Shown: piece by piece, positions 1-7,861 of the stretch | Layout of the letters: each line of letters opens with the position of its first letter | Numbering within the stretch: position 1 is the first letter of the stretch | From: Micromonospora sp. WMMD812 | GTDB taxonomy: Bacteria > Actinomycetota > Actinomycetes > Mycobacteriales > Micromonosporaceae | Direction: 5' to 3' | Length of the DNA: 64,000 nt | Assembly (NCBI RefSeq): GCF_027497215.1 | Contig: NZ_CP114904.1 | Coordinates: 3,432,001 to 3,496,000 of the forward strand | The notes under the pieces: model-generated | The model's database searches: none | What the model was told of the DNA's origin: nothing | Seen by the model: only the letters and a program-made list of their open reading frames with translations | Made by a program: the position numbers and the translations under genes

Positions 1-1
1 G

Positions 2-367
2 GCGATCACCGACGAGCTGGGGTTGTCGGTGCCGGTGCTGGTCCGCAGCGCCCGGGAGTTGGCCGCGATCGCCGGGGGCAACCCGTACTCCACCGGTGAG
101 GACGACCCGACGAAGCTGCTGGTGGCGTTCCTCGCCACCGCGCCCGCACGGTCCACGGTGGACGCGCTCGCCGTGCCCGGCGGCGAGAACGTCGCGTTCA
201 CGGTGACCGGGCGGGAGGTCTACCTGCACTTTCCCGAGGGCGGGTACGGCCGGTCGAAGTTCACCAACGCGTACCTGGAGAAGAAGCTCGGGGTGGTGGC
301 GACCACCCGGAACTGGAAGTCGGTGCGGGCGCTGGCCGACCTGGCCGCCGGTCAGTCCTCCCGGTAG
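2..367 (+). CDS. DUF1697 family protein (5' end outside window)
   Basis: The open frame runs in from the left edge, with codons readable from base 2, so only the C-terminal ~121 residues are present and the first internal GTG is not the start. The segment ELAAIAGGNPY followed by NVAFTVTGREVYLHFPEG and a late YLEKKLGVVATTRNWKSV is the C-terminal half of DUF1697 proteins, small cytosolic proteins of unknown function. The TRNWKS stretch near the end is the family's most recognisable piece. The stop codon overlaps the end of a minus-strand TetR remnant by a few bases. Family call is confident; function is unknown. Confidence 0.85.
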   Translation, partial: AITDELGLSVPVLVRSARELAAIAGGNPYSTGEDDPTKLLVAFLATAPARSTVDALAVPGGENVAFTVTGREVYLHFPEGGYGRSKFTNAYLEKKLGVVATTRNWKSVRALADLAAGQSSR

Positions 368-500
368 GCGCCGATCGCCCGGCCGGCGGCGATCAGCGCG
401 GCGGCCATCGGCTCGCGGTCGTCGAGGTAGGCGCCGGTCAGCGCGCCGTCGCGGAGCATCATCATCTGCTGGGCGGCCAGCTCCGGGAGGTCGCGCGGAC
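352..500 (-). pseudogene. Remnant of a TetR-family regulator C-terminal domain
   Basis: About 46 in-frame minus-strand codons read like the last helices of a TetR ligand domain: LPELAAQQMMMLRDGALTGA, then a short acidic turn and AALIAAGRAIGAY. TetR proteins commonly end with LAEQLxLLYDGA...AALAAAxALL. No HTH lies upstream; the frame passes straight into unrelated sequence and a terminator palindrome. I read this as the 3' stub of a deleted regulator. It could be chance, because the segment is short. Confidence 0.5.
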
Positions 501-538
501 CAGTCTCGACTGGCTCGCGCGGCAGGGCCTGTGATCGA

Positions 539-574
539 CCGGCGGGTGGTCGCGGCGCCGCGACCACCCGCCGG
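539..574. terminator. 36-bp perfect palindrome, terminator of the metallo-hydrolase gene
   Basis: An uninterrupted 18+18 base palindrome (ccggcgggtggtcgcggc and its exact complement) begins 6 bases after the stop of the minus-strand gene at 581. There is no T-tract, as is common in high-GC actinobacteria. Position and stem strength argue for transcription termination. Confidence 0.7.
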
Positions 575-580
575 CCCCGG

Positions 581-1564
581 TCAGAAGTGGTACGCGGTGT
601 CGTACTCGGGCACGAGCACCCGGCTGCGCGGCGACGACTCGCGTACCGCGGCGATGAGCTGGTCGAGCTGCTTGCGGTCGCTCGGCGCGACGGTGGGCGG
701 GTTGCGCAGCTCGGTCTCGAAGTTGTCGAAGTGCACCGGCACCACGACCTTCGGATGGTCCAGCGCGGCCATCAGCCGGGGCACGTAGTCGGCCGTGACG
801 GTGGTGCTGTTGAGCGCCACCATGGCCACGTCGGGCGCGAGCCCGGCCAGGTTCCGCGCGACGAAGTCGCTGGCGCCCATGAAGAACACCGACGGCCCGC
901 CGGCCACCCGGACCAGGTAGTTCAGCGTGTCGCCCTCCGGCAGGTCGGCGATGGTTTCCGGCTTCGCCGGCGGGCTCACCCGCAGGCCCGGGAAGGCCAT
1001 CGAGTACGAGACGTTGCGGCTGTGCAGCGAGCCGACCACCTCGACGGTGTAGTCGCCGAAGTCCAGCACCTCGCCGCCCTTGACCATGCTGAGCTGCCCG
1101 GACGGCACCCCGTACGCGAGCCCCAGGTGGTACGCGGTCAGCGTGCCGAACACCCGGGCCCCGGTACGCCCGGCGATGTACGGCACGTCCATGAAGTGGT
1201 CCCAGTGGGTGTGCGTGACGAGCACCGTCTCGGCCCGGTCGACACGCGCGTCGACCTGGTCGGTGCGGACCTCGAGCCGGGTCTTGGCGTTGAAGGTGCC
1301 GTCGAACAGGCCGGTGTTGATCCGGCTGAGGAACGGGTCGACCAGGACGGTCCGCTGGCCGATGTCGAGCCGCCAGCCGGCGGTGCCCCACCAGCGGAAG
1401 CTGGCCCGTCCGGTGCGGCGGGTGGTCGCGGCGGCGGGGGCCGGCCCGGTGGCGGCGGCCTGGGCCGGAGCGGCGAGCGCGGTCGAGGCGAGCCCGCCAG
1501 CCGAGACGAGGGCGGTGGAGGCGGCGGCGTCCCGGAGGAAGCGGCGGCGGTCGAGACTGGGCAT
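581..1564 (-). CDS. Tat-exported MBL-fold metallo-hydrolase
   Basis: A 327-residue protein that opens with a twin-arginine signal (MPSLDRRRFLRDAAAS, then a hydrophobic stretch and an AQAAA cleavage region). The mature part has the metallo-beta-lactamase signature THTHWDHF, with an upstream VDPF strand and a later VPVHFDNF carrying the distal His ligand, as in the UlaG/YcbL-like group that acts on phosphoester or lactone substrates. The ATG at 1564 is preceded by GGGGAG with about 10 bases of spacing; the longer open frame upstream is out of context with the signal peptide. Stand-alone gene ending in a strong palindrome. Substrate not predictable. Confidence 0.85.
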   Translation of the reverse strand: MPSLDRRRFLRDAAASTALVSAGGLASTALAAPAQAAATGPAPAAATTRRTGRASFRWWGTAGWRLDIGQRTVLVDPFLSRINTGLFDGTFNAKTRLEVRTDQVDARVDRAETVLVTHTHWDHFMDVPYIAGRTGARVFGTLTAYHLGLAYGVPSGQLSMVKGGEVLDFGDYTVEVVGSLHSRNVSYSMAFPGLRVSPPAKPETIADLPEGDTLNYLVRVAGGPSVFFMGASDFVARNLAGLAPDVAMVALNSTTVTADYVPRLMAALDHPKVVVPVHFDNFETELRNPPTVAPSDRKQLDQLIAAVRESSPRSRVLVPEYDTAYHF

Positions 1565-1715
1565 ACGGATTCTGCTCCCCGTGTGCGGTACGAACGGTCG
1601 GCGCCGAGCCAAGCAGCGCCACCCCGGCCGCGTCCAAGATCGAACAGACGCACCGGTGATATGCCAGCGGATATCGGGCCTGCTCAGAACCGTCGCGCCC
1701 GCCGCGTGCGGCGGA

Positions 1716-2690
1716 TCAAATTTCTCGGCCGCGCAGCGCCTCGACCGCGGTCCGGGCCGCCTCCCCCATGGCCAGGTCCACCTCGATGCGCCGGGTGGCG
1801 AGCTGGTTGGTGCGGGCGAAGACCGCGATCGCGTACCGGCCGCCGTCGGGATACTCGGCCACCCCGGCCTCCAGGTGCAGCCCGGGCAGGGTGCCGGTCT
1901 TGCCGAACACCCGTACGCCGGGCGGGAAGCCGGCGGCGAGCCGGGTCCAGAACAGCTGGCGGGCCATCCAGGCACGGACCATCGCGCAGGCCGGGGCGGG
2001 CCCGGCCTCGTCCCGCCAGATCAGGCCGAGCAGCCGGGTGATCTCCCGCGCGGTGCTGGACGTGGTCTGCTGCGGGTCGAAGACCCGCATCGCGTGGACC
2101 CGCTCGGGGGGCAGCGTGGGGAAGATCCGGGCGAAGTCCGCCTCGCTGCGCGCGCCGACGTCGGCGAGCATCATCTCGACCAGCTGCCGGGGGCCGCCGA
2201 CGATCCGGGTACGGGCCAGCCCCAGCTCGGCGGCGAGCATCGGCAGCAGGTCCGCGCCGACCCGGCGCAGCAGCAGGTCCGCCGCCGTGTTGTCGCTGAC
2301 CGACATGGCGAAGTAGGCCAGGTCGCGCAGGGACACCTCGGCGTCGTCGGCGCAGCCCGCCAGCCCCCAGCCGCCGAGCCGGTCGGCGGCGGTGACCAGG
2401 ACCCGCTCGGTCGGGTCGAGCTGACCGGCGGCGACCTGCCGGGCGAACTCCAGCACCAGCAGGATCTTGAAGATCGACGCGATCACCACCTGCTCGTCGG
2501 CCCGGACCGCGACCTCCCACTCACCGACCGACCCGGGCGCGCCACCCGGCCCGGGCGCGCCATCCGGCCCGGGCGCGCCACCCGGCCCGGGCGCGTCGCC
2601 CCGTCCGGGCGCGTCGATGTCGACCACGTGCAGGCTGGCGGTCACGCCGGCCCGGTCGAAGATGTCCTGGATCAGCTCGCCCACTGCCAC
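1716..2690 (-). CDS. Class A beta-lactamase-like serine hydrolase with a Gly-Ala-Pro repeat
   Basis: The three landmarks of the penicillin-recognising serine fold are in order: SIFK (nucleophile Ser and general-base Lys), SDN, and KTG before a final strand. This fits a class A beta-lactamase or related serine hydrolase/esterase. I see no secretion signal, so it may be cytosolic and not a true resistance enzyme. A run of GAPGPG-type repeats is inserted between the first strand and the catalytic Ser (see the repeat at 2530-2617). The start is uncertain: GTG codons at 2690 and 2684 are plausible, and the frame stays open to 2771, which overlaps the inverted repeat. Divergent from the LysR gene, which may control it. 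Confidence 0.75.
   Translation of the reverse strand: MAVGELIQDIFDRAGVTASLHVVDIDAPGRGDAPGPGGAPGPDGAPGPGGAPGSVGEWEVAVRADEQVVIASIFKILLVLEFARQVAAGQLDPTERVLVTAADRLGGWGLAGCADDAEVSLRDLAYFAMSVSDNTAADLLLRRVGADLLPMLAAELGLARTRIVGGPRQLVEMMLADVGARSEADFARIFPTLPPERVHAMRVFDPQQTTSSTAREITRLLGLIWRDEAGPAPACAMVRAWMARQLFWTRLAAGFPPGVRVFGKTGTLPGLHLEAGVAEYPDGGRYAIAVFARTNQLATRRIEVDLAMGEAARTAVEALRGREI
2530..2617. repeat. Tandem 18-bp repeats coding for a GAPGPx tract
   Basis: Four to five units of roughly gggcgcgccacccggccc lie head to tail inside the beta-lactamase-like gene, with small substitutions in the outer copies. Length is in multiples of three, so gain or loss of a unit would keep the frame. Confidence 0.85.
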
Positions 2691-2754
2691 CCCGGCACGG
2701 TATCCAGCGGCCCGGTCGCCGCGCCGGCCACCCGTTGATCCACTCGGGTTCCAA

Positions 2755-2787
2755 GAAGTCGGGGTATCCAAGCGTCACCCCGACTTC
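2755..2787. promoter_or_regulatory. Perfect 11-bp inverted repeat in the LysR/hydrolase divergent region
   Basis: GAAGTCGGGGT and ACCCCGACTTC are exact complements separated by 11 bases. Looser complementarity (CTCGGG at about 2742 and CCCGAG at about 2794) extends the dyad. It lies about 75 bases upstream of the LysR start and upstream of the divergent gene, where a LysR-type autoregulatory site is expected. An RNA hairpin is the alternative. Confidence 0.5.
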
Positions 2788-2863
2788 CATGATCCCGAGC
2801 CGATCGACAACGCCCGCCCTGGCCCCGGGGCGCCTGGTCGGGTGCTGGCGTAAGGTCCGGGCA

Positions 2864-3823
2864 ATGGACCTGCTCCGGCATCTGCGGCACTTCGTCGTGG
2901 TCGCCCAGGAGCTGCACTTCGGGCGGGCCGCCGAACTGCTCGGCATCGCCCAGCCGCCGCTGAGCCAGTCCGTCCAGCGGCTCGAGCGGGAGCTGGCGGT
3001 GGAGCTCTTCGACCGGTCCCGCCGGCAGGTGCGCCTGACCACGGCCGGTGAGCTGCTGCTCGGTGAGGCCGAGGAGCTGCTCGCCGCCGAGGGGCGGCTG
3101 CGCAACCTGATGCACCAGGTGCGCGCGGGGGCGCTCGGCGTCCTGCGGGCCGGGGTACCGCCGGAGACGCCGGCGGTGACGCTGCGCGCGCTGTTGGACC
3201 GGCTCGCCGACCGGGCACCGGGCCTGGACGTGGAGCTGCACGAGCTGACCAGCGGCGAACAGCTGCGGATGCTCGCCGAGCGGCGGCTCGACGTGGGGTT
3301 GGTGCACCACCCGGTCGAGACGGACGGGCTGCGGTTCGGCGCTCCGGTCGACGTACCGCTGGGGGTGCTGGTGCCGCGGACCTCGCCGCTCGCCCGTGCG
3401 CGGGAGGTGAAGCTGGCCGCGCTGGCCGGCCTGGACCTGGTCACCGCGCCCCGGGCCACCGCGCCCGGCTGGCACGACCACCTCCTCGCCGTGTGCCGGG
3501 AGCACGGCTTCCGCCCGGGCCGGGTCCGGCCGGCGCGCAATCCCGAGTTCCTCTTCGGGCTGGTGCTCGCCGGCGGCGGGGTGGCCGTGGAGCCGGCGAC
3601 GACGGCGCGCCGGGAGCCCCGGCTCGCGTGGCGGCCGATCGTGGGCACTCCCCTGGTCAAGCGCACCTCGGCGGCCTGGCCGGAGCGCGCGGGGCACCCG
3701 GCCGCGCCGATGTTCGCCCAGCTCGCGGCCGAGGTGCTGGCCGACGTCGAGCCCGCGCCGACCGGCCCGGCGGTGACACCGGCGCCGCGGCCGTGGCCGG
3801 TGCTGTTCGACGAGGCCGGCTGA
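2864..3823 (+). CDS. LysR-family transcriptional regulator
   Basis: A 319-residue LTTR. The N-terminal winged HTH is clear (LRHFVVVAQELHFGRAAELL, then AQPPLSQSVQRLERELAVEL and FDRSRRQVRLTTAGE). It is followed by a LysR-type effector domain with the expected LRAGVPPETPAV start and a Pro/Ala-rich tail. The ATG at 2864 gives the canonical MDLLRHLRHF start; the longer frame begins inside the palindromic regulatory region. Divergent arrangement with the beta-lactamase-like gene is typical of LysR-target pairs. Effector unknown. Confidence 0.9.
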   Translation: MDLLRHLRHFVVVAQELHFGRAAELLGIAQPPLSQSVQRLERELAVELFDRSRRQVRLTTAGELLLGEAEELLAAEGRLRNLMHQVRAGALGVLRAGVPPETPAVTLRALLDRLADRAPGLDVELHELTSGEQLRMLAERRLDVGLVHHPVETDGLRFGAPVDVPLGVLVPRTSPLARAREVKLAALAGLDLVTAPRATAPGWHDHLLAVCREHGFRPGRVRPARNPEFLFGLVLAGGGVAVEPATTARREPRLAWRPIVGTPLVKRTSAAWPERAGHPAAPMFAQLAAEVLADVEPAPTGPAVTPAPRPWPVLFDEAG

Positions 3824-4040
3824 CGCCGACCCGGGGGGCGACTCCCGACGGCACCGGCTCCTTCGCGGGCGTGGCGGGGTCGAGCCAAGTATCAAGCCGG
3901 CGCCGTGGCCGAGATCACCGGCGGCGGATCCGTGAGCCGGCGACGGGGGTGGGTATGGGGGCAGGTGGCAGGTCCGGCCCGGGGCAAGTGCGGGAGCACT
4001 TCCCGGGCCCGACGCCCTGACGACGCGCGAAGGAGCCCCC

Positions 4041-4892
4041 GTGGCGAACACCGTCCCCACCATCAGCCTGAACGACGGCAACACCATCCCGCAGCTCGGC
4101 TTCGGGGTCTTTCAGATCGATCCGAAGGACACCGCGGAGGCGGTCGGCACGGCGCTCAGCATCGGCTATCGGCACATCGACACCGCGCAGATGTACGGCA
4201 ACGAGGCCGAGGTGGGTCAGGCGATCCGCACCTCCGGGCTGGACCGCGGCGAGGTCTTCGTGACCAGCAAGCTGAGCAACGCCTTCCACCGGCCCGACGA
4301 CGCCCGCAAGGCGTTCGAGTCCACGCTGTCGGCGTTGAAGACCGACTACATCGACCTGTTTCTGATCCACTGGCCGCTGCCCACCCTGTACGACGGCGAC
4401 TACGTGTCGACCTGGAAGACGCTCAAGGAGTTCCAGCAGGACGGGCGGGCCCGCTCGATCGGGGTGTCGAACTTCCAGGTGCCGCACCTGGAGCGGCTGG
4501 CCGCCGAGGCGGAGGTGGTGCCGGCGGTGAACCAGGTCGAGGCGCACCCGTACTTCGGCAACGAGGAGGTGCGGGCGTACGGCCGGGAGTTCAACATCAT
4601 CACCGAGGCGTGGTCGCCGATCGCGCAGGGCGCGGTGCTCGGCGACCCGACCGTGGTGGACATCGCCGACCAGATCGGGCGCACGCCGGCGCAGGTGGTG
4701 CTCCGCTGGCACGTGCAGCGCGGCGACGTGATCTTCCCGAAGTCGACGACGCCGGCGCGGATCGAGGAGAACTTCCAGCTCTTCGACTTCGAGCTGGACG
4801 ACGCCGCGATGGAGCGGATCAGCTCACTCGACCGGGGCGCGGCTGGACGGCAGGGCGGCAACCCGGACACCTTCGACTACGTGCCGGCCTGA
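4041..4892 (+). CDS. Aldo/keto reductase (2,5-diketogluconate reductase type)
   Basis: A 283-residue (alpha/beta)8 NADPH-dependent oxidoreductase of about the usual family length. The AKR tetrad is visible: Asp in YRHIDTAQMYGNE, the Tyr of that motif, Lys in FVTSKLSN and His in DLFLIHWP. NADPH-binding features appear later (FPKSTTPARIEEN). The GTG at 4041 follows AAGGAG with a 6-base gap. The gene stands alone, about 220 bases after the LysR gene. Physiological substrate is not inferable; carbonyl detoxification is the usual role. Confidence 0.92.
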   Translation: MANTVPTISLNDGNTIPQLGFGVFQIDPKDTAEAVGTALSIGYRHIDTAQMYGNEAEVGQAIRTSGLDRGEVFVTSKLSNAFHRPDDARKAFESTLSALKTDYIDLFLIHWPLPTLYDGDYVSTWKTLKEFQQDGRARSIGVSNFQVPHLERLAAEAEVVPAVNQVEAHPYFGNEEVRAYGREFNIITEAWSPIAQGAVLGDPTVVDIADQIGRTPAQVVLRWHVQRGDVIFPKSTTPARIEENFQLFDFELDDAAMERISSLDRGAAGRQGGNPDTFDYVPA

Positions 4893-4945
4893 GGTGAACG
4901 CGCGGTCGTTCGAGAAGGCCGCCTGAGCCTCGGCTTCCCGCCGGG

Positions 4946-5788
4946 TCAGGCGGCCACGCGCTCGGCGAGCCGGCGGAACGCCACCTGGGTGGGTGAGCCG
5001 GGCTCGGGGACGTAGACGATCAGCCGCTGGTCGGTCTCCGGGACGTGCAGCACCCGGCACTCGAACTCCAGCGGCCCCAGCTCGGGGTGCGGCACCCGCT
5101 TGACGACCGGTCGACGCTCCTCGACGTCGTGCTCCGCCCAGAGCTGTGCGAACCGCGGCGAGGTGCCGAGCAGCTCGGTGACCAGCTGCTGGATGCTCCG
5201 ATCCGACGGGTAGCGGCCGTAGGCGGCCCGCAGGTCGGCCACCGAGGTGCGGACGAACCGCATGGTCTCGGGGTCCTCCCAGTGGCCGCCGTCGCCGGAT
5301 CTCCGGAACGTCCAGCGGAGCATGTTGCGGTCGCCGGCCGGCACCGCCGACAGATCGCCGATGAAGTGCCGGGCGATCGGGTTCCAGGCCAGCACGTCGT
5401 AGGCCGCGTCGACCAGGTATGCCGGCGTCTCGGTCATCGCGTCCATCAGGTGCCGCAGGCCGGGGCCGACCTCCCGGCTCGGCCCGGCGGACGGTGGCGG
5501 GCTCTCCCCGGCCACCCGGAACAGGTACGCACGCTCGTCGCGGCTGAGCAGCAGCGCCCGGGCCAGCGCGGCGAGCACCTGCCGGGACGGGTGCGGGCCG
5601 CGGCCCTGCTCCAGCCGGATGTAGTAGTCGACCGACATGCCGGCGAGCTGGGCCACCTCCTGCCGGCGCAGGCCGGGGGTGCGGCGGCGTACCCCGTCGG
5701 GGAGGCCGACCTCGGCCGGCCGCAGCCGGGCACGGCGGCTGCGCAGGAACGCCGCCAGTTCGTCGCGCCGCAGGCCGGTGCTGGTCAT
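4946..5788 (-). CDS. XRE/MmyB-type HTH transcriptional regulator
   Basis: A 280-residue regulator. An N-terminal XRE helix-turn-helix (RRQEVAQLAGMSVDYYIRLEQGRG, with the preceding RRRTPGLR signature) is followed by the PAS-like MmyB ligand domain (YDVLAWNPIARHFIGD, WTFR..., LVTELLGTSPRFAQLWAEHDV). These regulators often repress a divergent short-chain dehydrogenase and respond to a small hydrophobic ligand. The adjacent gene across a 103-base gap is exactly such an SDR, so it is the likely target. Confidence 0.92.
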   Translation of the reverse strand: MTSTGLRRDELAAFLRSRRARLRPAEVGLPDGVRRRTPGLRRQEVAQLAGMSVDYYIRLEQGRGPHPSRQVLAALARALLLSRDERAYLFRVAGESPPPSAGPSREVGPGLRHLMDAMTETPAYLVDAAYDVLAWNPIARHFIGDLSAVPAGDRNMLRWTFRRSGDGGHWEDPETMRFVRTSVADLRAAYGRYPSDRSIQQLVTELLGTSPRFAQLWAEHDVEERRPVVKRVPHPELGPLEFECRVLHVPETDQRLIVYVPEPGSPTQVAFRRLAERVAA

Positions 5789-5891
5789 GCCCTCCAGCTT
5801 GCCTCAGCCGCCCGCGGTGAGGGTGGTACCGCCGGTCCCAGCCTCGCCGCGTCTCTCCCGCCCGCCCGACACGGCGGGCAGCGTCGACGGC

Positions 5892-6647
5892 ATGACGACG
5901 AACATGATCGCCCTGATCACCGGGGCCAACAAGGGAATCGGCCTGGCCACCGCCCGGCAGCTCGGCGCGCGCGGGATGACCGTGCTGGTCGGCGCCCGGG
6001 ACGCCGAGCGCGGCCGGGCGGCCGGGCGGGAGCTGCGCGCCGGCGGCGCGGACGCCCGGTTCGTGCCGCTGGACGTGACCGACGCCGAGTCGGTCGCCGC
6101 CGCCGCGAAGCTGGTCGAGGAGGAGTACGGCCGGCTCGACGTGCTGGTCAACAATGCCGGCATCGCCATCGGTGACGGCACGCTGGCGCTGCCCAGTGAG
6201 ACCACCGTGGCGACGCTGCGCCAGGTGTACGAGACGAACGTCTTCGGGGCGGTGGCGGTGACCAACGCGCTGCTGCCGCTGCTGCTCCGGGCGCCCGCCG
6301 CCCGGATCGTGAACGTCTCCAGCGAGGTCGGCTCGATCGCCACCATCACGAACCCGGAGAGCTTCATCTGGACCCTGACCTCGGTGCCGTACCCGTCGTC
6401 GAAGGCCGCGCTGAACATGGTCACCGCCATGTACGCCAAGGAGCTGCGGGACACCCCTATCAAGGTGAACGCGGCGAATCCTGGGTACTGCGCCACCGAC
6501 CTGAACGGCCACCACGGGTTCCGCTCCGCCGACGAGGGCGCGGAGGTGAGCGTGCACCTGGCGACGCTGCCCGCGGACGGCCCGACCGGGCAGCTCTGGG
6601 GCCACCTCGCGGACGGCGACGGCGGGTACGGCGTCCTGCCCTGGTGA
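5892..6647 (+). CDS. Short-chain dehydrogenase/reductase (SDR)
   Basis: A 251-residue classical SDR: the NAD(P)-binding TGANKGIG motif at about residues 10-17, NNAG at the end of strand 4, a catalytic Ser in NVSSEVG, and YPSSK as the YxxxK pair. The ATG at 5892 gives MTTNMIALITGANKG. The upstream in-frame extension would run into the divergent regulator and is rejected. It probably acts on a carbonyl or alcohol under control of the MmyB-like regulator on the other strand. Substrate unknown. Confidence 0.92.
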   Translation: MTTNMIALITGANKGIGLATARQLGARGMTVLVGARDAERGRAAGRELRAGGADARFVPLDVTDAESVAAAAKLVEEEYGRLDVLVNNAGIAIGDGTLALPSETTVATLRQVYETNVFGAVAVTNALLPLLLRAPAARIVNVSSEVGSIATITNPESFIWTLTSVPYPSSKAALNMVTAMYAKELRDTPIKVNAANPGYCATDLNGHHGFRSADEGAEVSVHLATLPADGPTGQLWGHLADGDGGYGVLPW

Positions 6648-6692
6648 CCGGTACCGGGCGGATGGCCGGAGCGCATCGTGGCGTGGCAACAT

Positions 6693-6709
6693 AGTGAAGC
6701 ACACTCACT
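6693..6709. promoter_or_regulatory. Candidate MarR operator (AGTGA-N7-TCACT)
   Basis: A short dyad lies in a locally AT-richer stretch 17-33 bases before the GTG of the MarR gene, where an autoregulatory operator would sit. Found by eye only; the arms are just 5 bases. Confidence 0.35.
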
Positions 6710-6725
6710 GTGAAGGCAGGTAACG

Positions 6726-7193
6726 GTGTCGGAGCGGGACCGCTGGACCGGCGCGCTGGACCGGGTGCTCGAACTCGTCGTGGTGCTCGGCGACGACATG
6801 AGCCGGGGGCTGGCCCGGGAGGGCCTGACCGAGTCCCGGGCCACCCTGCTCTGGACGCTGCGGCGCACCGGACCGGTCACCCAGCGGGACCTGGCCGAGG
6901 CGCTCGGCGTCAGCGCCCGGACCATAACCGGCCTGGTCGACGGCCTGGTCGCCTCCGGCTTCGTCACCCGGGAGCCGCACCCCGCCGACCGGAGAGCCTT
7001 CCTGGTGACCTTCACCCCGCACGGCCTGTCCACGGTGGAGGGGCTGGAGCAGGGCCAGCGCGAATTCGCCGAGCTTCTCTTTGGGCGGATGCCCGCCGAG
7101 CGGCTCGACGCCTTCCTCGCCGGCCTGGACGAGATTCTGGGCCGGCTGCGGGAGCACGGCCTCTCCCCCGAGATCCGCGAGGAGGACCGGTGA
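6726..7193 (+). CDS. MarR-family transcriptional regulator
   Basis: A 155-residue protein with the MarR winged helix: SRATLLWTLRRTGPVTQRDL, then AEALGVSARTITGLVDGLVA as recognition helix and an EPHPADRRAFLVTFT wing, flanked by dimerisation helices. The GTG start follows a purine-rich GAAGGCAGG. The stop overlaps the GTG of the next gene (GTGA), so the two are translationally coupled. It likely represses its own operon through the dyad just upstream. Confidence 0.92.
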   Translation: MSERDRWTGALDRVLELVVVLGDDMSRGLAREGLTESRATLLWTLRRTGPVTQRDLAEALGVSARTITGLVDGLVASGFVTREPHPADRRAFLVTFTPHGLSTVEGLEQGQREFAELLFGRMPAERLDAFLAGLDEILGRLREHGLSPEIREEDR

Positions 7194-7822
7194 CCGCCGT
7201 GCTGCGACTGCTACGGATGGCCACGCGCTACGAGATCCGCCTGTGGACGAGCCTCTACCGGTGGATCTTCCGCCGCCCCGAGAAGCTGCGGCCCGGCGAT
7301 CGGACGTTCGGCTACACCGGCGCGGTGATGACCCTGATGTGGGTCTTCATCATCGTCTCGGCGATCGAGATCCCGATCCTGGAGCTGATCGTGCCCTGGG
7401 AACTCGTCTCCAACATCGTGCTGGGCCTCGGCATCTACGGCCTGTTCTGGATGTTCGGCCTGCTGGCGAGCCTCAAGGTGCACCCGCACGTGGTCGGCGA
7501 GGGTGGCATCCGGATCCGCAACGGCATCAGCCTCGACCACACCGTCCCCTGGTCGGCCATCGAGCGGGTGCGCGTCCACCGCCGGTCGATGCCGCCCGAG
7601 GGCCAGACCCAGGTGGAGTCCAACGCGTCCGGCGTCACGTTGAGCCTCGGCATGGCCAGCCAGACCAGCATCGACGTTCTGCTGCGCGAGCCGATCGCGG
7701 TGCCGGTCCGCAAGGCCCGCGGCGCGGCCGTCACCGAGCTGCGCTTCCACGCCGACGACCCGGAGGCGCTGGTCGAGGCCGCGCAGGAGCGACTGGCCGC
7801 GTACCGGCCGGCGGCCCACTGA
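7190..7822 (+). CDS. Two-helix membrane protein with PH-like cytosolic domain
   Basis: A 210-residue protein with two transmembrane segments (about residues 47-68 and 72-92), followed by a beta-rich region (HPHVVGEGGIRIRNGISLDH, then VPWSAIERVRVHRR) resembling bacterial PH-like domains in small membrane proteins of unknown function. The GTG at 7190 overlaps the MarR stop by 4 bases, so it is the co-regulated partner of that regulator. Possibly a membrane-stress or permeability factor; this is inference from context only. Confidence 0.75.
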   Translation: MTAVLRLLRMATRYEIRLWTSLYRWIFRRPEKLRPGDRTFGYTGAVMTLMWVFIIVSAIEIPILELIVPWELVSNIVLGLGIYGLFWMFGLLASLKVHPHVVGEGGIRIRNGISLDHTVPWSAIERVRVHRRSMPPEGQTQVESNASGVTLSLGMASQTSIDVLLREPIAVPVRKARGAAVTELRFHADDPEALVEAAQERLAAYRPAAH

Positions 7823-7850
7823 CCCGTCCTGGCCACGCGGCCGGGACGGG
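7823..7850. terminator. Terminator between convergent genes
   Basis: CCCGTCC...GGACGGG with an inner GGCC/GGCC pairing starts directly at the end of the plus-strand operon. It lies just before the end of the minus-strand permease, so it can serve both strands. Confidence 0.65.
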
Positions 7851-7861
7851 GTCCGGCCGCC

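Noticed and set aside
2533..2617. CRISPR-like array
   Set aside because: Units are contiguous 18-bp coding repeats without spacers. No array with unique spacers or cas genes was seen anywhere in the window.
587..2738. Long plus-strand open frames opposite the hydrolase and beta-lactamase-like genes
   Set aside because: They are GC-rich antisense shadows, with Arg/Pro/Gly-rich translations, no ribosome sites and no family features.
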